From positions 1-21,155 of the forward strand of contig JBMYYE010000033.1 of NCBI GenBank assembly GCA_049609065.1: 21,155 nucleotides of DNA, given 5' to 3'. The translations under genes were made by a program, and so were the position numbers. This document shows, piece by piece, positions 1 to 7,495 of this stretch. Source of the DNA: JBMYYE01 sp049609065 (GTDB taxonomy: Bacteria > Pseudomonadota > Alphaproteobacteria > Rhodobacterales > Rhodobacteraceae). Each line of letters starts with the position of its first letter. The first letter of the stretch is position 1. Below the pieces are notes generated by a model. The model was not told the DNA's origin. It made no database searches and saw only the letters and a program-made list of their open reading frames with translations.

Positions 1-2
1 CG

Positions 3-710
3 GCCTATTTAATTGCATCTGGCAAAGGTATGGGCACGATTATTGCGCTCCTCATCGGCATCGCTGTGTGCTTGATTTTAGGGTATTTACTTAAGACGTT
101 CTTTTGCACGGGAACATCCGCTGCGGATACGTCTTCTGCGGCGCATGGGACGTCAGGTCCTGCACAGACATCTGCTGCGCCAGCTGGGTTGATGTCATCC
201 ACGGATGTGGCTGCGCCTGTTGCTGATACGCTGAAAGCTAAAGACACGGCACCAGCGCCCAAAGCGGCGGCTGCTAAACCCGCCGCAGCCAAAAAAGCAC
301 CTGCGAAGAAGGCAGCAGCTAAAGCATCGACAAAAGCCCCTGCGAAAAAGGCGCCTACAAAAAAAGCCGCGGCAAAGCCTGCAGCGAAGAAAGCAGCAGC
401 AAAGCCCGCAGCCAAAGCAAAAGCAACAGGCACGCCTGAGATGCTTAAAAAACCACGCGCAGGCGGGGCGGATGACCTTAAGCGGCTCAAAGGTGTGGGA
501 CCAAAGCTGGAAGAGACACTTAATACATTGGGTGTGTATCATTTCGATCAGGTCGCATCGTGGACGAAAAAAGATATTGAATGGGTTGATGGAAATCTCA
601 CATTCAAAGGCCGCATTGAGCGCGATGGCTGGGTGAAACAAGCCAAAACCCTCGCCAAAGGTGGTGAAACGGAATTCTCAAAACGTGTCAAAAAAGGCGA
701 TGTGTATTGA
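3..710 (+). CDS. Membrane-anchored helix-hairpin-helix protein, 41 kD complex I subunit-like (5' end cut)
   Basis: The frame is open to the left edge, so the true start may lie outside; the first internal ATG is at 30 and gives 226 residues. Counting from that ATG, residues 2-21 form a hydrophobic helix, residues 27-75 are Ala/Ser/Thr-rich, residues 78-132 are an Ala/Lys/Pro low-complexity stretch, and residues 150-170 hold a helix-hairpin-helix core (LKGVGPKLEETLNTLGVY) followed by a conserved-looking end ETEFSKRVKKGDVY. From family knowledge, this C-terminal domain occurs in Rhodobacterales either fused to NuoE or as a separate protein called the 41 kD complex I subunit. It sits just before DUF5337 and nuoF, fitting a link to complex I. 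The peptide before ATG 30 (AYLIASGKG) could be the end of an earlier membrane segment, which favours an upstream start. Biochemical role unknown; a DNA- or RNA-binding role cannot be excluded. Confidence 0.8.
   Translation, partial: AYLIASGKGMGTIIALLIGIAVCLILGYLLKTFFCTGTSAADTSSAAHGTSGPAQTSAAPAGLMSSTDVAAPVADTLKAKDTAPAPKAAAAKPAAAKKAPAKKAAAKASTKAPAKKAPTKKAAAKPAAKKAAAKPAAKAKATGTPEMLKKPRAGGADDLKRLKGVGPKLEETLNTLGVYHFDQVASWTKKDIEWVDGNLTFKGRIERDGWVKQAKTLAKGGETEFSKRVKKGDVY
261..425 (+). repeat. Ala/Lys-rich low-complexity coding repeat
   Basis: This stretch encodes imperfect repeats of AAKPAAKK / APAKKA type (about 55 residues, nearly all Ala, Lys, Pro or Thr). It links the membrane helix to the helix-hairpin-helix domain and resembles histone H1-type tails in composition. 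The opposite strand reads as a long Ala/Phe-rich open frame only because of this composition. Confidence 0.8.
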
Positions 711-719
711 GGTGAATGA

Positions 720-941
720 ATGAGCAAGAACCGAAACGACATATCATCCCAAGGACGCGTTGTCGCAATTGTAATTGCGGCCGCAGGGGTGGTTTGGGTT
801 CTTGCAAACTTGGCAGGATCAAAGCTGAACTGGTCGATTGAGACCATGCTCTTTTTTGATCTCGCCGTATTGGCGGCGTTCATCTGGGCGCTCGTTGTGA
901 CATATCAGATCTGGCGGAAACGTCAGAAAGACGAAGGATAA
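720..941 (+). CDS. DUF5337 family small membrane protein
   Basis: A 73-residue protein with two predicted membrane helices: about residues 12-30 (VVAIVIAAAGVVWVLANLAG) and 40-62, followed by a basic tail (WRKRQKDEG) likely on the cytoplasmic side. A good ribosome binding site (GAGGTG) lies 5 bases before the ATG. It starts 9 bases after the preceding stop and ends 4 bases before nuoF, so it is clearly within the operon. I recognise it from memory as DUF5337, a short Rhodobacterales protein commonly found before nuoF. Function is not known; a role in assembly or stability of complex I is inferred from position only. Confidence 0.82.
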   Translation: MSKNRNDISSQGRVVAIVIAAAGVVWVLANLAGSKLNWSIETMLFFDLAVLAAFIWALVVTYQIWRKRQKDEG

Positions 942-945
942 CAGG

Positions 946-2241
946 ATGCTAAAGGATCAAGATCGGATCTTTACCAACCTTTACGGGATGCATGACCGTA
1001 CATTGGCGGGTGCAAAAGCGCGCGGCCATTGGGATGGCACGGCCAAATTCATCAAAGAGGGCCGTGATTGGATCATAGACCAAGCCAAAGCCTCTGGCCT
1101 TCGTGGCCGTGGTGGTGCGGGTTTCCCGACAGGTTTGAAATGGTCCTTTATGCCAAAAGAAAGCGATGGGCGCCCAGCTTATCTCGTGATTAATGCGGAT
1201 GAATCGGAACCGGGCACCTGTAAGGACCGCGAAATCATGCGCCATGATCCGCATACATTGATCGAAGGGGCGTTGATCGCGTCTTTCGCGATGAATGCCA
1301 ATGCGTGTTACATCTATATTCGCGGAGAATATATCCGTGAACGCGAGGCGTTGCAGGCGGCGATTGACGAATGTTACGACGCAGGCCTTTTGGGTAAAAA
1401 CGCGGCCAAATCTGGCTGGGATTTTGATCTCTATCTCCATCACGGGGCAGGGGCCTATATTTGTGGTGAAGAAACCGCACTTCTAGAAAGCCTCGAAGGC
1501 AAAAAAGGCATGCCACGCATGAAGCCACCATTTCCGGCGGGGGCGGGTCTTTATGGCTGCCCAACCACGGTGAACAATGTGGAATCCATTGCTGTGATCC
1601 CAACAATTTTGCGCCGCGGACCAGATTGGTTTGCGAGCTTTGGCCGCCCAAATAACGCGGGCACAAAATTGTTCGGTATTTCAGGCCACGTCAACAACCC
1701 GTGTGTGGTTGAAGAAGCAATGTCGATTTCCTTTGAGGAATTGATTGAGAAACATTGCGGCGGTATTCGCGGCGGTTGGGACAACCTTAAGGCTGTGATC
1801 CCAGGTGGGTCGTCGGTTCCGATGATCCGTGGCGAAAACATGCGCGAAGCCATCATGGATTTTGATTACCTACGCGAACAGGGCTCTGGTCTTGGGACTG
1901 CGGCGGTGATCGTGATGGATCAAAACACCGATATCATCAAAGCGATCTGGCGGTTGTCGAAATTCTACAAACACGAAAGCTGTGGTCAATGTACGCCATG
2001 CCGCGAAGGCACGGGCTGGATGATGCGTGTGATGGATCGTTTGGTCAAAGGCGAAGCTGAGATCGAAGAAATTGACATGCTTTGGGATGTGACAAAACAA
2101 GTTGAAGGTCACACAATCTGTGCCCTAGGCGATGCGGCGGCGTGGCCCATTCAAGGCTTGATCAAAAACTTCCGCAACGAAATCGAAGACCGTATCAAAG
2201 CCAATAAAACGGGCCGTATGGGCGCGATGGCGGCGGAGTAG
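946..2241 (+). CDS. nuoF: NADH-quinone oxidoreductase subunit F (NADH- and FMN-binding)
   Basis: The NADH dehydrogenase entry subunit of complex I: it oxidises NADH, passes electrons to FMN and then to the 4Fe-4S cluster N3. It is in the peripheral arm, on the cytoplasmic side. The 431 residues show the glycine-rich NADH-binding motif GRGGAGFPTG (54-63), the FMN region with NADESEPGTCKDRE, the ICGEETALLESLEG block, and the N3 ligands C346, C349, C352 (SCGQCTPCREG) and C392 (HTICALGDA). Length is normal for the alphaproteobacterial/mitochondrial type (51 kDa subunit). It begins 4 bases after DUF5337. All key residues are present, so it should be functional. Confidence 0.98.
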   Translation: MLKDQDRIFTNLYGMHDRTLAGAKARGHWDGTAKFIKEGRDWIIDQAKASGLRGRGGAGFPTGLKWSFMPKESDGRPAYLVINADESEPGTCKDREIMRHDPHTLIEGALIASFAMNANACYIYIRGEYIREREALQAAIDECYDAGLLGKNAAKSGWDFDLYLHHGAGAYICGEETALLESLEGKKGMPRMKPPFPAGAGLYGCPTTVNNVESIAVIPTILRRGPDWFASFGRPNNAGTKLFGISGHVNNPCVVEEAMSISFEELIEKHCGGIRGGWDNLKAVIPGGSSVPMIRGENMREAIMDFDYLREQGSGLGTAAVIVMDQNTDIIKAIWRLSKFYKHESCGQCTPCREGTGWMMRVMDRLVKGEAEIEEIDMLWDVTKQVEGHTICALGDAAAWPIQGLIKNFRNEIEDRIKANKTGRMGAMAAE

Positions 2242-2284
2242 CAGACGTGGCGAATTTCCTCTCATATCAAGGTCAAAAGGCGCA

Positions 2285-2301
2285 GTGTTATTGCATAACA
2301 C
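2285..2301. repeat. Perfect inverted repeat (7-bp arms, 3-base loop) between nuoF and the DUF5333 gene
   Basis: The arms GTGTTAT and ATAACAC flank the loop TGC. A second, outer pair, CAGACG at 2242-2247 (directly after the nuoF stop) and CGTCTG at 2302-2307, encloses it, so the RNA could fold into a larger nested structure. No T-tract follows, so it is not a classic terminator. It could be an operator, an RNA processing element or chance. It lies in the only gap of more than 100 bases within the nuo operon seen here (2242-2375). Confidence 0.5.
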
Positions 2302-2375
2302 CGTCTGAATTCCTTGGTCTTTTCATGACGGAGGCGCGTTTTGCGCTCTCTCAACTTGGAAAGAGGAAATTTGTT

Positions 2376-2792
2376 ATGTCTATGAAAATGGTTGCTGTAT
2401 CTGCGATGTTGGTTTTGGGAATGGTTACCGTGTCTGCGAAAGCTGAGGCTCGGCCACATCTGCGCGATGTGCCTGAATTAAACGACGGCCTAACGGCGAT
2501 TGCTGCGGCCAATATGATCCGTAAAGAATGCGCAACGATTTCACCGCGCATGATCAAAGCCTATAGCTACATGCGGTCTTTGGCGACAGATGCCCAAGAT
2601 ATGGGCTACGCGGATGATGCAATTCGTAAATATGTAAAGAACAAAGCCGAAAAGGCCCGCGTCAAAGGTTTGGCACGTGCGTATTTGGTTGAACAAGGTG
2701 TGACCCTTGGCAATGCACAGAGCTACTGTTCTGTGGGTCTCAAGGAAATCAAGGCAGCCAGCAAAATTGGCGTCCTATTAAAGGCGAAGTGA
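2376..2792 (+). CDS. DUF5333 family secreted protein
   Basis: A 138-residue protein that starts with a signal peptide: Met-Ser-Met-Lys, a hydrophobic core (about residues 5-20), then AKAEA as a likely cleavage site near residue 24. The mature part is mostly helical, with two cysteines (from IRKECATI and QSYCSVG) that could form a disulfide in the periplasm. I recognise it from memory as DUF5333, a Rhodobacterales family found between nuoF and nuoG. The frame is open further upstream to a GTG at 2247, but the ATG at 2376 has a purine-rich site (AAGAGGAAA) before it and gives a proper signal peptide. Its stop lies 2 bases before the nuoG ATG. Function unknown; a periplasmic role near complex I is inferred from location only. 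Confidence 0.85.
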   Translation: MSMKMVAVSAMLVLGMVTVSAKAEARPHLRDVPELNDGLTAIAAANMIRKECATISPRMIKAYSYMRSLATDAQDMGYADDAIRKYVKNKAEKARVKGLARAYLVEQGVTLGNAQSYCSVGLKEIKAASKIGVLLKAK

Positions 2793-2794
2793 GT

Positions 2795-4819
2795 ATGACC
2801 GATCTGAAGAAAATCGTGATTGATGGCAAAGAAGTCGAAGTCGATGGCGCAATGACCATCATTCAAGCGGCCGAAGAAGCAGGGGTGGAAATCCCGCGTT
2901 TTTGTTACCATGAGCGTCTGTCTATCGCAGGCAACTGCCGTATGTGTTTGGTAGAGGTCGTTGGCGGCCCGCCCAAACCGGCCGCCTCTTGTGCGATGCA
3001 GGTGCGCGATTTGCGTCCAGGTCCAGAAGGTCAACCACCCGTTGTGAAAACCAACACGCCGATGGTCAAAAAGGCCCGCGAAGGCGTGATGGAATTCATG
3101 CTCATCAATCACCCGCTGGATTGTCCGATTTGTGACCAAGGCGGCGAATGTGATTTGCAAGACCAAGCCATGGCTTACGGTCTTTCAACCACCCGCCACA
3201 CAGAAGCAAAACGCGCCTGCGATGACCTTGATCTTGGGCCGCTTGTGTCCACAACCATGACGCGTTGCATTTCATGTACGCGTTGTGTGCGGTTCACATC
3301 TGAGGTCGCGGGCATTACGCAAATGGGCCAAACGGGTCGTGGCGAAGATGCGGAAATCACATCCTATTTGAACGCAACTTTGGACAGCAACCTTCAAGGC
3401 AACATCATTGATCTTTGCCCCGTTGGCGCGCTGACATCGAAACCCTACGCGTTTACCGCGCGTCCTTGGGAACTCACAAAAACCGAAAGCATCGATGTTA
3501 TGGATGCGCTTGGCTCGAACATTCGTTTGGATGCCAAAGGCCGCGAAGTAAAACGTATCGTGCCGCGCAATCATGATGGTGTGAACGAAGAATGGCTCGG
3601 TGATAAATCGCGCTTCATCTGGGATGGCCTGCGCCGTCAGCGTTTGGATACACCTTACATCCGCGAAAACGGCAAGCTGCGTAAAGCAAGCTGGGGTGAG
3701 GCGCTATCAGCCGCCGCCACCGCGATGAAAGGCAAGAAGGTCACAGGTCTTATTGGTGATCTCGTCTCAACTGAGGCTGCTTTTGCATTGAAATCCTTGA
3801 TTGAAAGCCAAGACGGCACCGTTGAATGCCGCACGGACCGCGCAAAATTGCCAGCAGGCAATCGTTCCGCATATGTTGGCACCGCTACAATCGAAGACAT
3901 CGATAGTGCCAAAGCGATCATGTTGATCGGCACGAACCCACGGGTTGAAGCGCCTGTTTTGAACGCACGCCTTCGCAAAGCATGGGCCGCGGGCACAAAT
4001 ATTGGTCTTGTTGGTGAGGCGGTAGATTTGACCTATGACGTGGCGCATCTTGGTGATGACCGCGCGGCCTTGGCGACGCTTCTCGAAGGCGACACCAAAG
4101 GGGCGCATGGCAAAGATACGATCGTGATCATTGGCCAAGGCGCGATCCGCGAAGCTGATGGTGAAGCGGTCCTTGCGGCGGCCATGACATATGCCGCAGC
4201 AACCGAAAGCAAGTTTATGGTGCTCCATACCGCAGCCAGCCGTGTCGGCGCGATGGACATCGGTGCTGTGACCGAAGGTGGCTTGGATGCTGCCATTGAG
4301 GATGCTGAGGTGATCTACAACCTTGGCGCAGATGAGATTGAAATCGATGCAGGTGCATTTGTGATTTACCAAGGCTCCCATGGGGACCGCGGTGCGCATC
4401 GCGCGGACATCATTTTGCCAGGTGCTGCCTATACCGAAGAAAGCGGCCTTTTCGTGAATACCGAAGGGCGCCCACAGCTCGCGCAGCGCGCGGGATTTGC
4501 ACCGGGTGAAGCCAAAGAAAACTGGGCGATTTTACGTGCCCTTTCTGCGGAGCTTGGCGCGACATTGCCGTTTGATAGCTTGGCTGCATTGCGCCATGAC
4601 TTGATCGAAGCTGTTCCTCATCTTGGGGCGATTGATCAGGTGTCTGAAAATGAATGGGCGCCATTGCCTGAGAAAGCATTGGGCAAAGCCACAGCAACCT
4701 TCAAAAATGCCGTTACAGATTACTACATGACCAACCCGATTGCTCGGGCATCTATGGTTATGGCTGATTTGTCCAAAATGGCCGAAGATCGCAAAAACAC
4801 AAAAATCGCAGCGGAATAA
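2795..4819 (+). CDS. nuoG: NADH-quinone oxidoreductase subunit G (75 kDa Fe-S subunit)
   Basis: The large iron-sulfur subunit of the complex I peripheral arm; it relays electrons from NuoF towards NuoB/I. From the ATG at 2795 it has 674 residues. An N-terminal 2Fe-2S ferredoxin domain binds N1b (C37, C48, C51, C66); H106, C110, C113, C119 bind N5; C158, C161, C164 and C208 bind N4. A molybdopterin-oxidoreductase-like domain without cofactor follows. The fourth cluster (N7) found in Escherichia coli and Thermus is absent: the region after residue 208 has no Cys motif, as in mitochondria and Paracoccus. A GTG at 2789 would add two residues and overlap the previous stop; ATG 2795 (MTDLKK) matches the usual start better. 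Confidence 0.97.
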   Translation: MTDLKKIVIDGKEVEVDGAMTIIQAAEEAGVEIPRFCYHERLSIAGNCRMCLVEVVGGPPKPAASCAMQVRDLRPGPEGQPPVVKTNTPMVKKAREGVMEFMLINHPLDCPICDQGGECDLQDQAMAYGLSTTRHTEAKRACDDLDLGPLVSTTMTRCISCTRCVRFTSEVAGITQMGQTGRGEDAEITSYLNATLDSNLQGNIIDLCPVGALTSKPYAFTARPWELTKTESIDVMDALGSNIRLDAKGREVKRIVPRNHDGVNEEWLGDKSRFIWDGLRRQRLDTPYIRENGKLRKASWGEALSAAATAMKGKKVTGLIGDLVSTEAAFALKSLIESQDGTVECRTDRAKLPAGNRSAYVGTATIEDIDSAKAIMLIGTNPRVEAPVLNARLRKAWAAGTNIGLVGEAVDLTYDVAHLGDDRAALATLLEGDTKGAHGKDTIVIIGQGAIREADGEAVLAAAMTYAAATESKFMVLHTAASRVGAMDIGAVTEGGLDAAIEDAEVIYNLGADEIEIDAGAFVIYQGSHGDRGAHRADIILPGAAYTEESGLFVNTEGRPQLAQRAGFAPGEAKENWAILRALSAELGATLPFDSLAALRHDLIEAVPHLGAIDQVSENEWAPLPEKALGKATATFKNAVTDYYMTNPIARASMVMADLSKMAEDRKNTKIAAE

Positions 4820-4834
4820 AAGGAATTTACATCC

Positions 4835-5242
4835 ATGACATTGGGTTTTGAAAAATTTGGATTGGGAAGCGCCGCAGTTGCGGTTCTTTCTGCATGCCAA
4901 ATGCAAACACCCGAAGTCAGCCAAACCGCGACATCGCCCGTGTATCACGGGATCGAAACACGGCTTTTGGATGGGGATTTGGTCCGGTTTATTTTGCATA
5001 TGGAAGGCACAAAAGATCGCCAAGATATGCTTGATTATGCGGAATGTGCTGCGTCGCAATATGCGCTTATTCGTGGATATGGCTTTGCGCGTCATGTCCG
5101 CACAAGCGTGACGGAAAAAGCAGGGCAGTGGAGCGGGGACAGCGTCTATACGGTGTCAGCGGATCTGCCCAAAGGAATACAAACGATTGACGCCGAAACT
5201 ATCGTCGCCAATTGCGAAGAAACTGGAATACCGACGGTATAG
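4835..5242 (+). CDS. Small putative lipoprotein in the nuo operon
   Basis: A 135-residue protein between nuoG (15-base gap) and nuoH (19-base gap). Its N-terminus has a short hydrophobic segment ending in LSAC (residues 18-21), which fits a lipobox with C21 as the lipidated residue, although the charged part before it is weak (one Glu, one Lys). The rest is soluble, with two further cysteines (ECAA and NCEE) that could form a disulfide in the periplasm. A site AAAGGAA lies upstream of the ATG. I do not recognise a domain. Position in the operon suggests a complex-I-linked or merely co-expressed envelope protein; this is inference. Confidence 0.7.
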   Translation: MTLGFEKFGLGSAAVAVLSACQMQTPEVSQTATSPVYHGIETRLLDGDLVRFILHMEGTKDRQDMLDYAECAASQYALIRGYGFARHVRTSVTEKAGQWSGDSVYTVSADLPKGIQTIDAETIVANCEETGIPTV

Positions 5243-5261
5243 GATTTGGTAGGAAAAACCT

Positions 5262-6302
5262 ATGATGGACTTTTTTGAAACTAACATGCTGGGGATGGCG
5301 ATCTGGATCGTGCTCAAGATTTTGCTCTTGGTCGTTCCGTTGTTCGTGGCACTGGCGTTTTTGATGTATGCGGATCGCAAAATCTGGGCGGCTGTGCAGA
5401 TGCGCAAAGGTCCAAACATTGTGGGGGCCTTTGGTCTTTTGCAAAGTTTTGCGGATTTCGTAAAATATATCGTAAAAGAAATCGTGATCCCTGCGGGGGC
5501 GGACAAACCTGTTTTCTTCCTTGCCCCATTGATCAGCTTGGTCATGGCCTTGGTGGCATGGGCGGTGATCCCGTTTGGTGATGGCTGGGTGATTTCAGAA
5601 ATCAACGTTGCGATCCTTTACGTGTTTGCAGTGTCTTCTTTAGAAGTTTACGGCGTGATCATGGGGGGCTGGGCGTCCAACTCCAAATATCCGTTTTTGG
5701 GCTCGTTGCGGTCCGCGGCACAGATGATTTCCTATGAGGTTTCTATCGGCCTTATCATCGTTGGCGTGATCCTCTCCACCGGGTCCATGAACTTCGGCGA
5801 CATTGTGAACGCGCAAAAAGGCGACCTAGGGGCGCTCAACTGGTATTGGTTGCCGCATTTCCCGATGGTGTTTTTATTCTTTATCTCTGCTTTGGCGGAA
5901 ACAAACCGTCCACCGTTTGATTTGCCTGAGGCTGAATCAGAATTGGTGGCGGGGTATCAGGTGGAATATTCATCCACACCATTCCTTCTCTTTATGATGG
6001 GCGAATTGGTGGCTGTGGTGCTTATGTGCGCGCTGATCACGCTTCTCTTCTTTGGTGGGTGGCTGTCACCTGTGCCGTTCTTGGCGGATGGCATGATCTG
6101 GATGATCTTGAAGATGTGTTTCTTCTTCTTCATCTTTTCCATGATCAAAGCAATCACACCGCGTTACCGTTACGATCAGTTGATGCGCATTGGTTGGAAA
6201 GTCTTCCTTCCATTATCGCTTGCTTGGGTTGTTTTGGTGGCATTCTTTGCACAATACGGGGCCTTTGGCGGCGCATATGCCCGCTGGGTTGTAGGGGGCT
6301 AA
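5262..6302 (+). CDS. nuoH: NADH-quinone oxidoreductase subunit H (membrane, quinone site)
   Basis: The membrane subunit of complex I that helps form the quinone-binding cavity and couples it to the proton pumps (mitochondrial ND1). The 346 residues have about eight membrane helices. Diagnostic blocks are ADRKIWAAVQMRKGPN (37-52) followed by GLLQSFADFVKY, and AETNRPPFDLPEAESELVAG around E213, which carries the acidic loop facing the quinone chamber. A site TAGGAAAAA lies before the ATG; a second ATG follows at once (Met-Met), so the start could be one codon later. Length and motifs are normal. Confidence 0.97.
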   Translation: MMDFFETNMLGMAIWIVLKILLLVVPLFVALAFLMYADRKIWAAVQMRKGPNIVGAFGLLQSFADFVKYIVKEIVIPAGADKPVFFLAPLISLVMALVAWAVIPFGDGWVISEINVAILYVFAVSSLEVYGVIMGGWASNSKYPFLGSLRSAAQMISYEVSIGLIIVGVILSTGSMNFGDIVNAQKGDLGALNWYWLPHFPMVFLFFISALAETNRPPFDLPEAESELVAGYQVEYSSTPFLLFMMGELVAVVLMCALITLLFFGGWLSPVPFLADGMIWMILKMCFFFFIFSMIKAITPRYRYDQLMRIGWKVFLPLSLAWVVLVAFFAQYGAFGGAYARWVVGG

Positions 6303-6306
6303 AACA

Positions 6307-6798
6307 ATGGCTTTTGATTTTACACGCGCAACGAAATACTTCCTTTTGATGGATTTCATCGGTGGCTTTAGATTGGGGATGAAGTATTTCTTTGCTCCAA
6401 AAGACACTGTGAACTATCCCCATGAAAAGGGACCACTCAGCCCGCGTTTTCGCGGTGAACATGCGCTGCGTCGTTATCCAAACGGCGAAGAACGCTGCAT
6501 TGCTTGTAAGCTGTGCGAAGCAATCTGCCCCGCGCAAGCGATCACCATTGATGCGGAACCCCGCGAAGATGGATCGCGCCGCACGACGCGCTATGACATT
6601 GATATGACCAAATGCATTTACTGTGGTTTCTGCCAAGAAGCCTGTCCAGTTGATGCGGTTGTTGAAGGGCCAAATTTTGAATTTTCAACAGAAACCCGCG
6701 AAGAGCTTTTCTATAATAAAGAAAAGCTTCTTGAAAACGGGGCCCGTTGGGAAGCAGAGATTGCGCGGAACTTGGAAATCGACGCGCCTTATCGCTAG
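6307..6798 (+). CDS. nuoI: NADH-quinone oxidoreductase subunit I (two 4Fe-4S clusters)
   Basis: The ferredoxin-like subunit (mitochondrial TYKY) that carries clusters N6a and N6b between NuoG and NuoB. Its 163 residues contain two CxxCxxCxxxCP motifs: C64, C67, C70, C74 (RCIACKLCEAICP) and C103, C106, C109, C113 (KCIYCGFCQEACP). The N-terminal amphipathic part (residues 1-30) fits the contact with the membrane arm. It starts 4 bases after the nuoH stop. Length matches the alphaproteobacterial type. Confidence 0.98.
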   Translation: MAFDFTRATKYFLLMDFIGGFRLGMKYFFAPKDTVNYPHEKGPLSPRFRGEHALRRYPNGEERCIACKLCEAICPAQAITIDAEPREDGSRRTTRYDIDMTKCIYCGFCQEACPVDAVVEGPNFEFSTETREELFYNKEKLLENGARWEAEIARNLEIDAPYR

Positions 6799-6814
6799 GC
6801 GCCAATAATGCGGG

Positions 6815-6852
6815 CTTATGGCCCATAAGGAAAACGGGGGGACTAACCCCTC
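6815..6852 (+). repeat. Two tandem hairpins in the nuoI-nuoJ gap
   Basis: The 72-base gap between nuoI and nuoJ holds an inverted repeat CTTATGG/CCATAAG (6815-6821 and 6823-6829) and, 6 bases later, a G-rich stem (6836-6841 with 6847-6852, loop ACTAA, one G-T pair). No T-run follows, so a rho-independent terminator is unlikely. The hairpins could mark an RNA processing or stability site within the operon; function is inferred. Confidence 0.45.
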
Positions 6853-6870
6853 AGGGAAAAGGAAAAGAAG

Positions 6871-7491
6871 ATGGGTGTTGCGGATTATGCTTTCTACCTC
6901 TTCGCGATCTCGGTGGTAACGGGGGGCTTTTTTACAGTCATCTCCAAAAACCCCGTGCATTCGGTTTTGTGGCTGATTTTGGCTTTCTTGAGCTCGGCTG
7001 GGCTCTTCGTTCTGCTTGGGGCGGAATTTGTGGCGATGCTTTTGGTCATTGTCTATGTGGGCGCGGTTGCGGTGCTTTTCCTCTTTGTGGTGATGATGCT
7101 CGACGTGGATTTTGCTGAACTCCGCGGGGAAATGGCCAAATATGTGCCTTTGGCGCTTTTAATCGGGGTCATTTTGCTGATTGAGTTGAGCTTCGTTTTC
7201 GGCGCTTGGGAATTTGGCGACCACGCCGAAGCGGCGCGCCAAGCTGTGACGCCTGCATTAACGGAAGCACATAACACGCAGGCTCTCGGGCAGCTGATCT
7301 ATGATGATTATATCTTCTTGTTCCAAGTGGCAGGCTTGATTTTGTTGGTGGCAATGATTGGCGCGATTGTGCTGACGCTTCGCCATCGTGACGACGTAAA
7401 ACGTCAAAATGTGATTACACAAATGCACCGTGATCCAGCGAAACAGCTGGAGATGGTCGATGTGAAACCAGGCCAAGGTCTGGAAGGGTAG
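6871..7491 (+). CDS. nuoJ: NADH-quinone oxidoreductase subunit J
   Basis: A membrane subunit of complex I (mitochondrial ND6) in the linking region between NuoH and the antiporter-like pumps. The 206 residues show five hydrophobic segments, with the conserved third helix LLVIVYVGAVAVLFLFVVMM, whose glycine/tyrosine core (YVGAVAVLF) is diagnostic of the family. A cytoplasmic-type tail with HRDDVKRQN follows the last helix. A purine-rich site (AAGGAAAAGAAG) lies just before the ATG. It is followed by nuoK after 4 bases. Confidence 0.96.
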   Translation: MGVADYAFYLFAISVVTGGFFTVISKNPVHSVLWLILAFLSSAGLFVLLGAEFVAMLLVIVYVGAVAVLFLFVVMMLDVDFAELRGEMAKYVPLALLIGVILLIELSFVFGAWEFGDHAEAARQAVTPALTEAHNTQALGQLIYDDYIFLFQVAGLILLVAMIGAIVLTLRHRDDVKRQNVITQMHRDPAKQLEMVDVKPGQGLEG

Positions 7492-7495
7492 GGCA

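Noticed and set aside
5..490. Long Ala/Phe-rich open frame on the - strand
   Set aside because: It is the mirror of the Ala/Lys-rich coding repeat on the + strand; no ribosome binding site and extreme composition.
2247..2375. N-terminal extension of the DUF5333 protein from GTG 2247
   Set aside because: It would place 43 residues before a normal signal peptide, while ATG 2376 has its own ribosome binding site.
3767..4399. 210-residue open frame on the - strand within nuoG
   Set aside because: nuoG is intact with all motifs, and the antisense protein has no recognisable domain; shadow frame.
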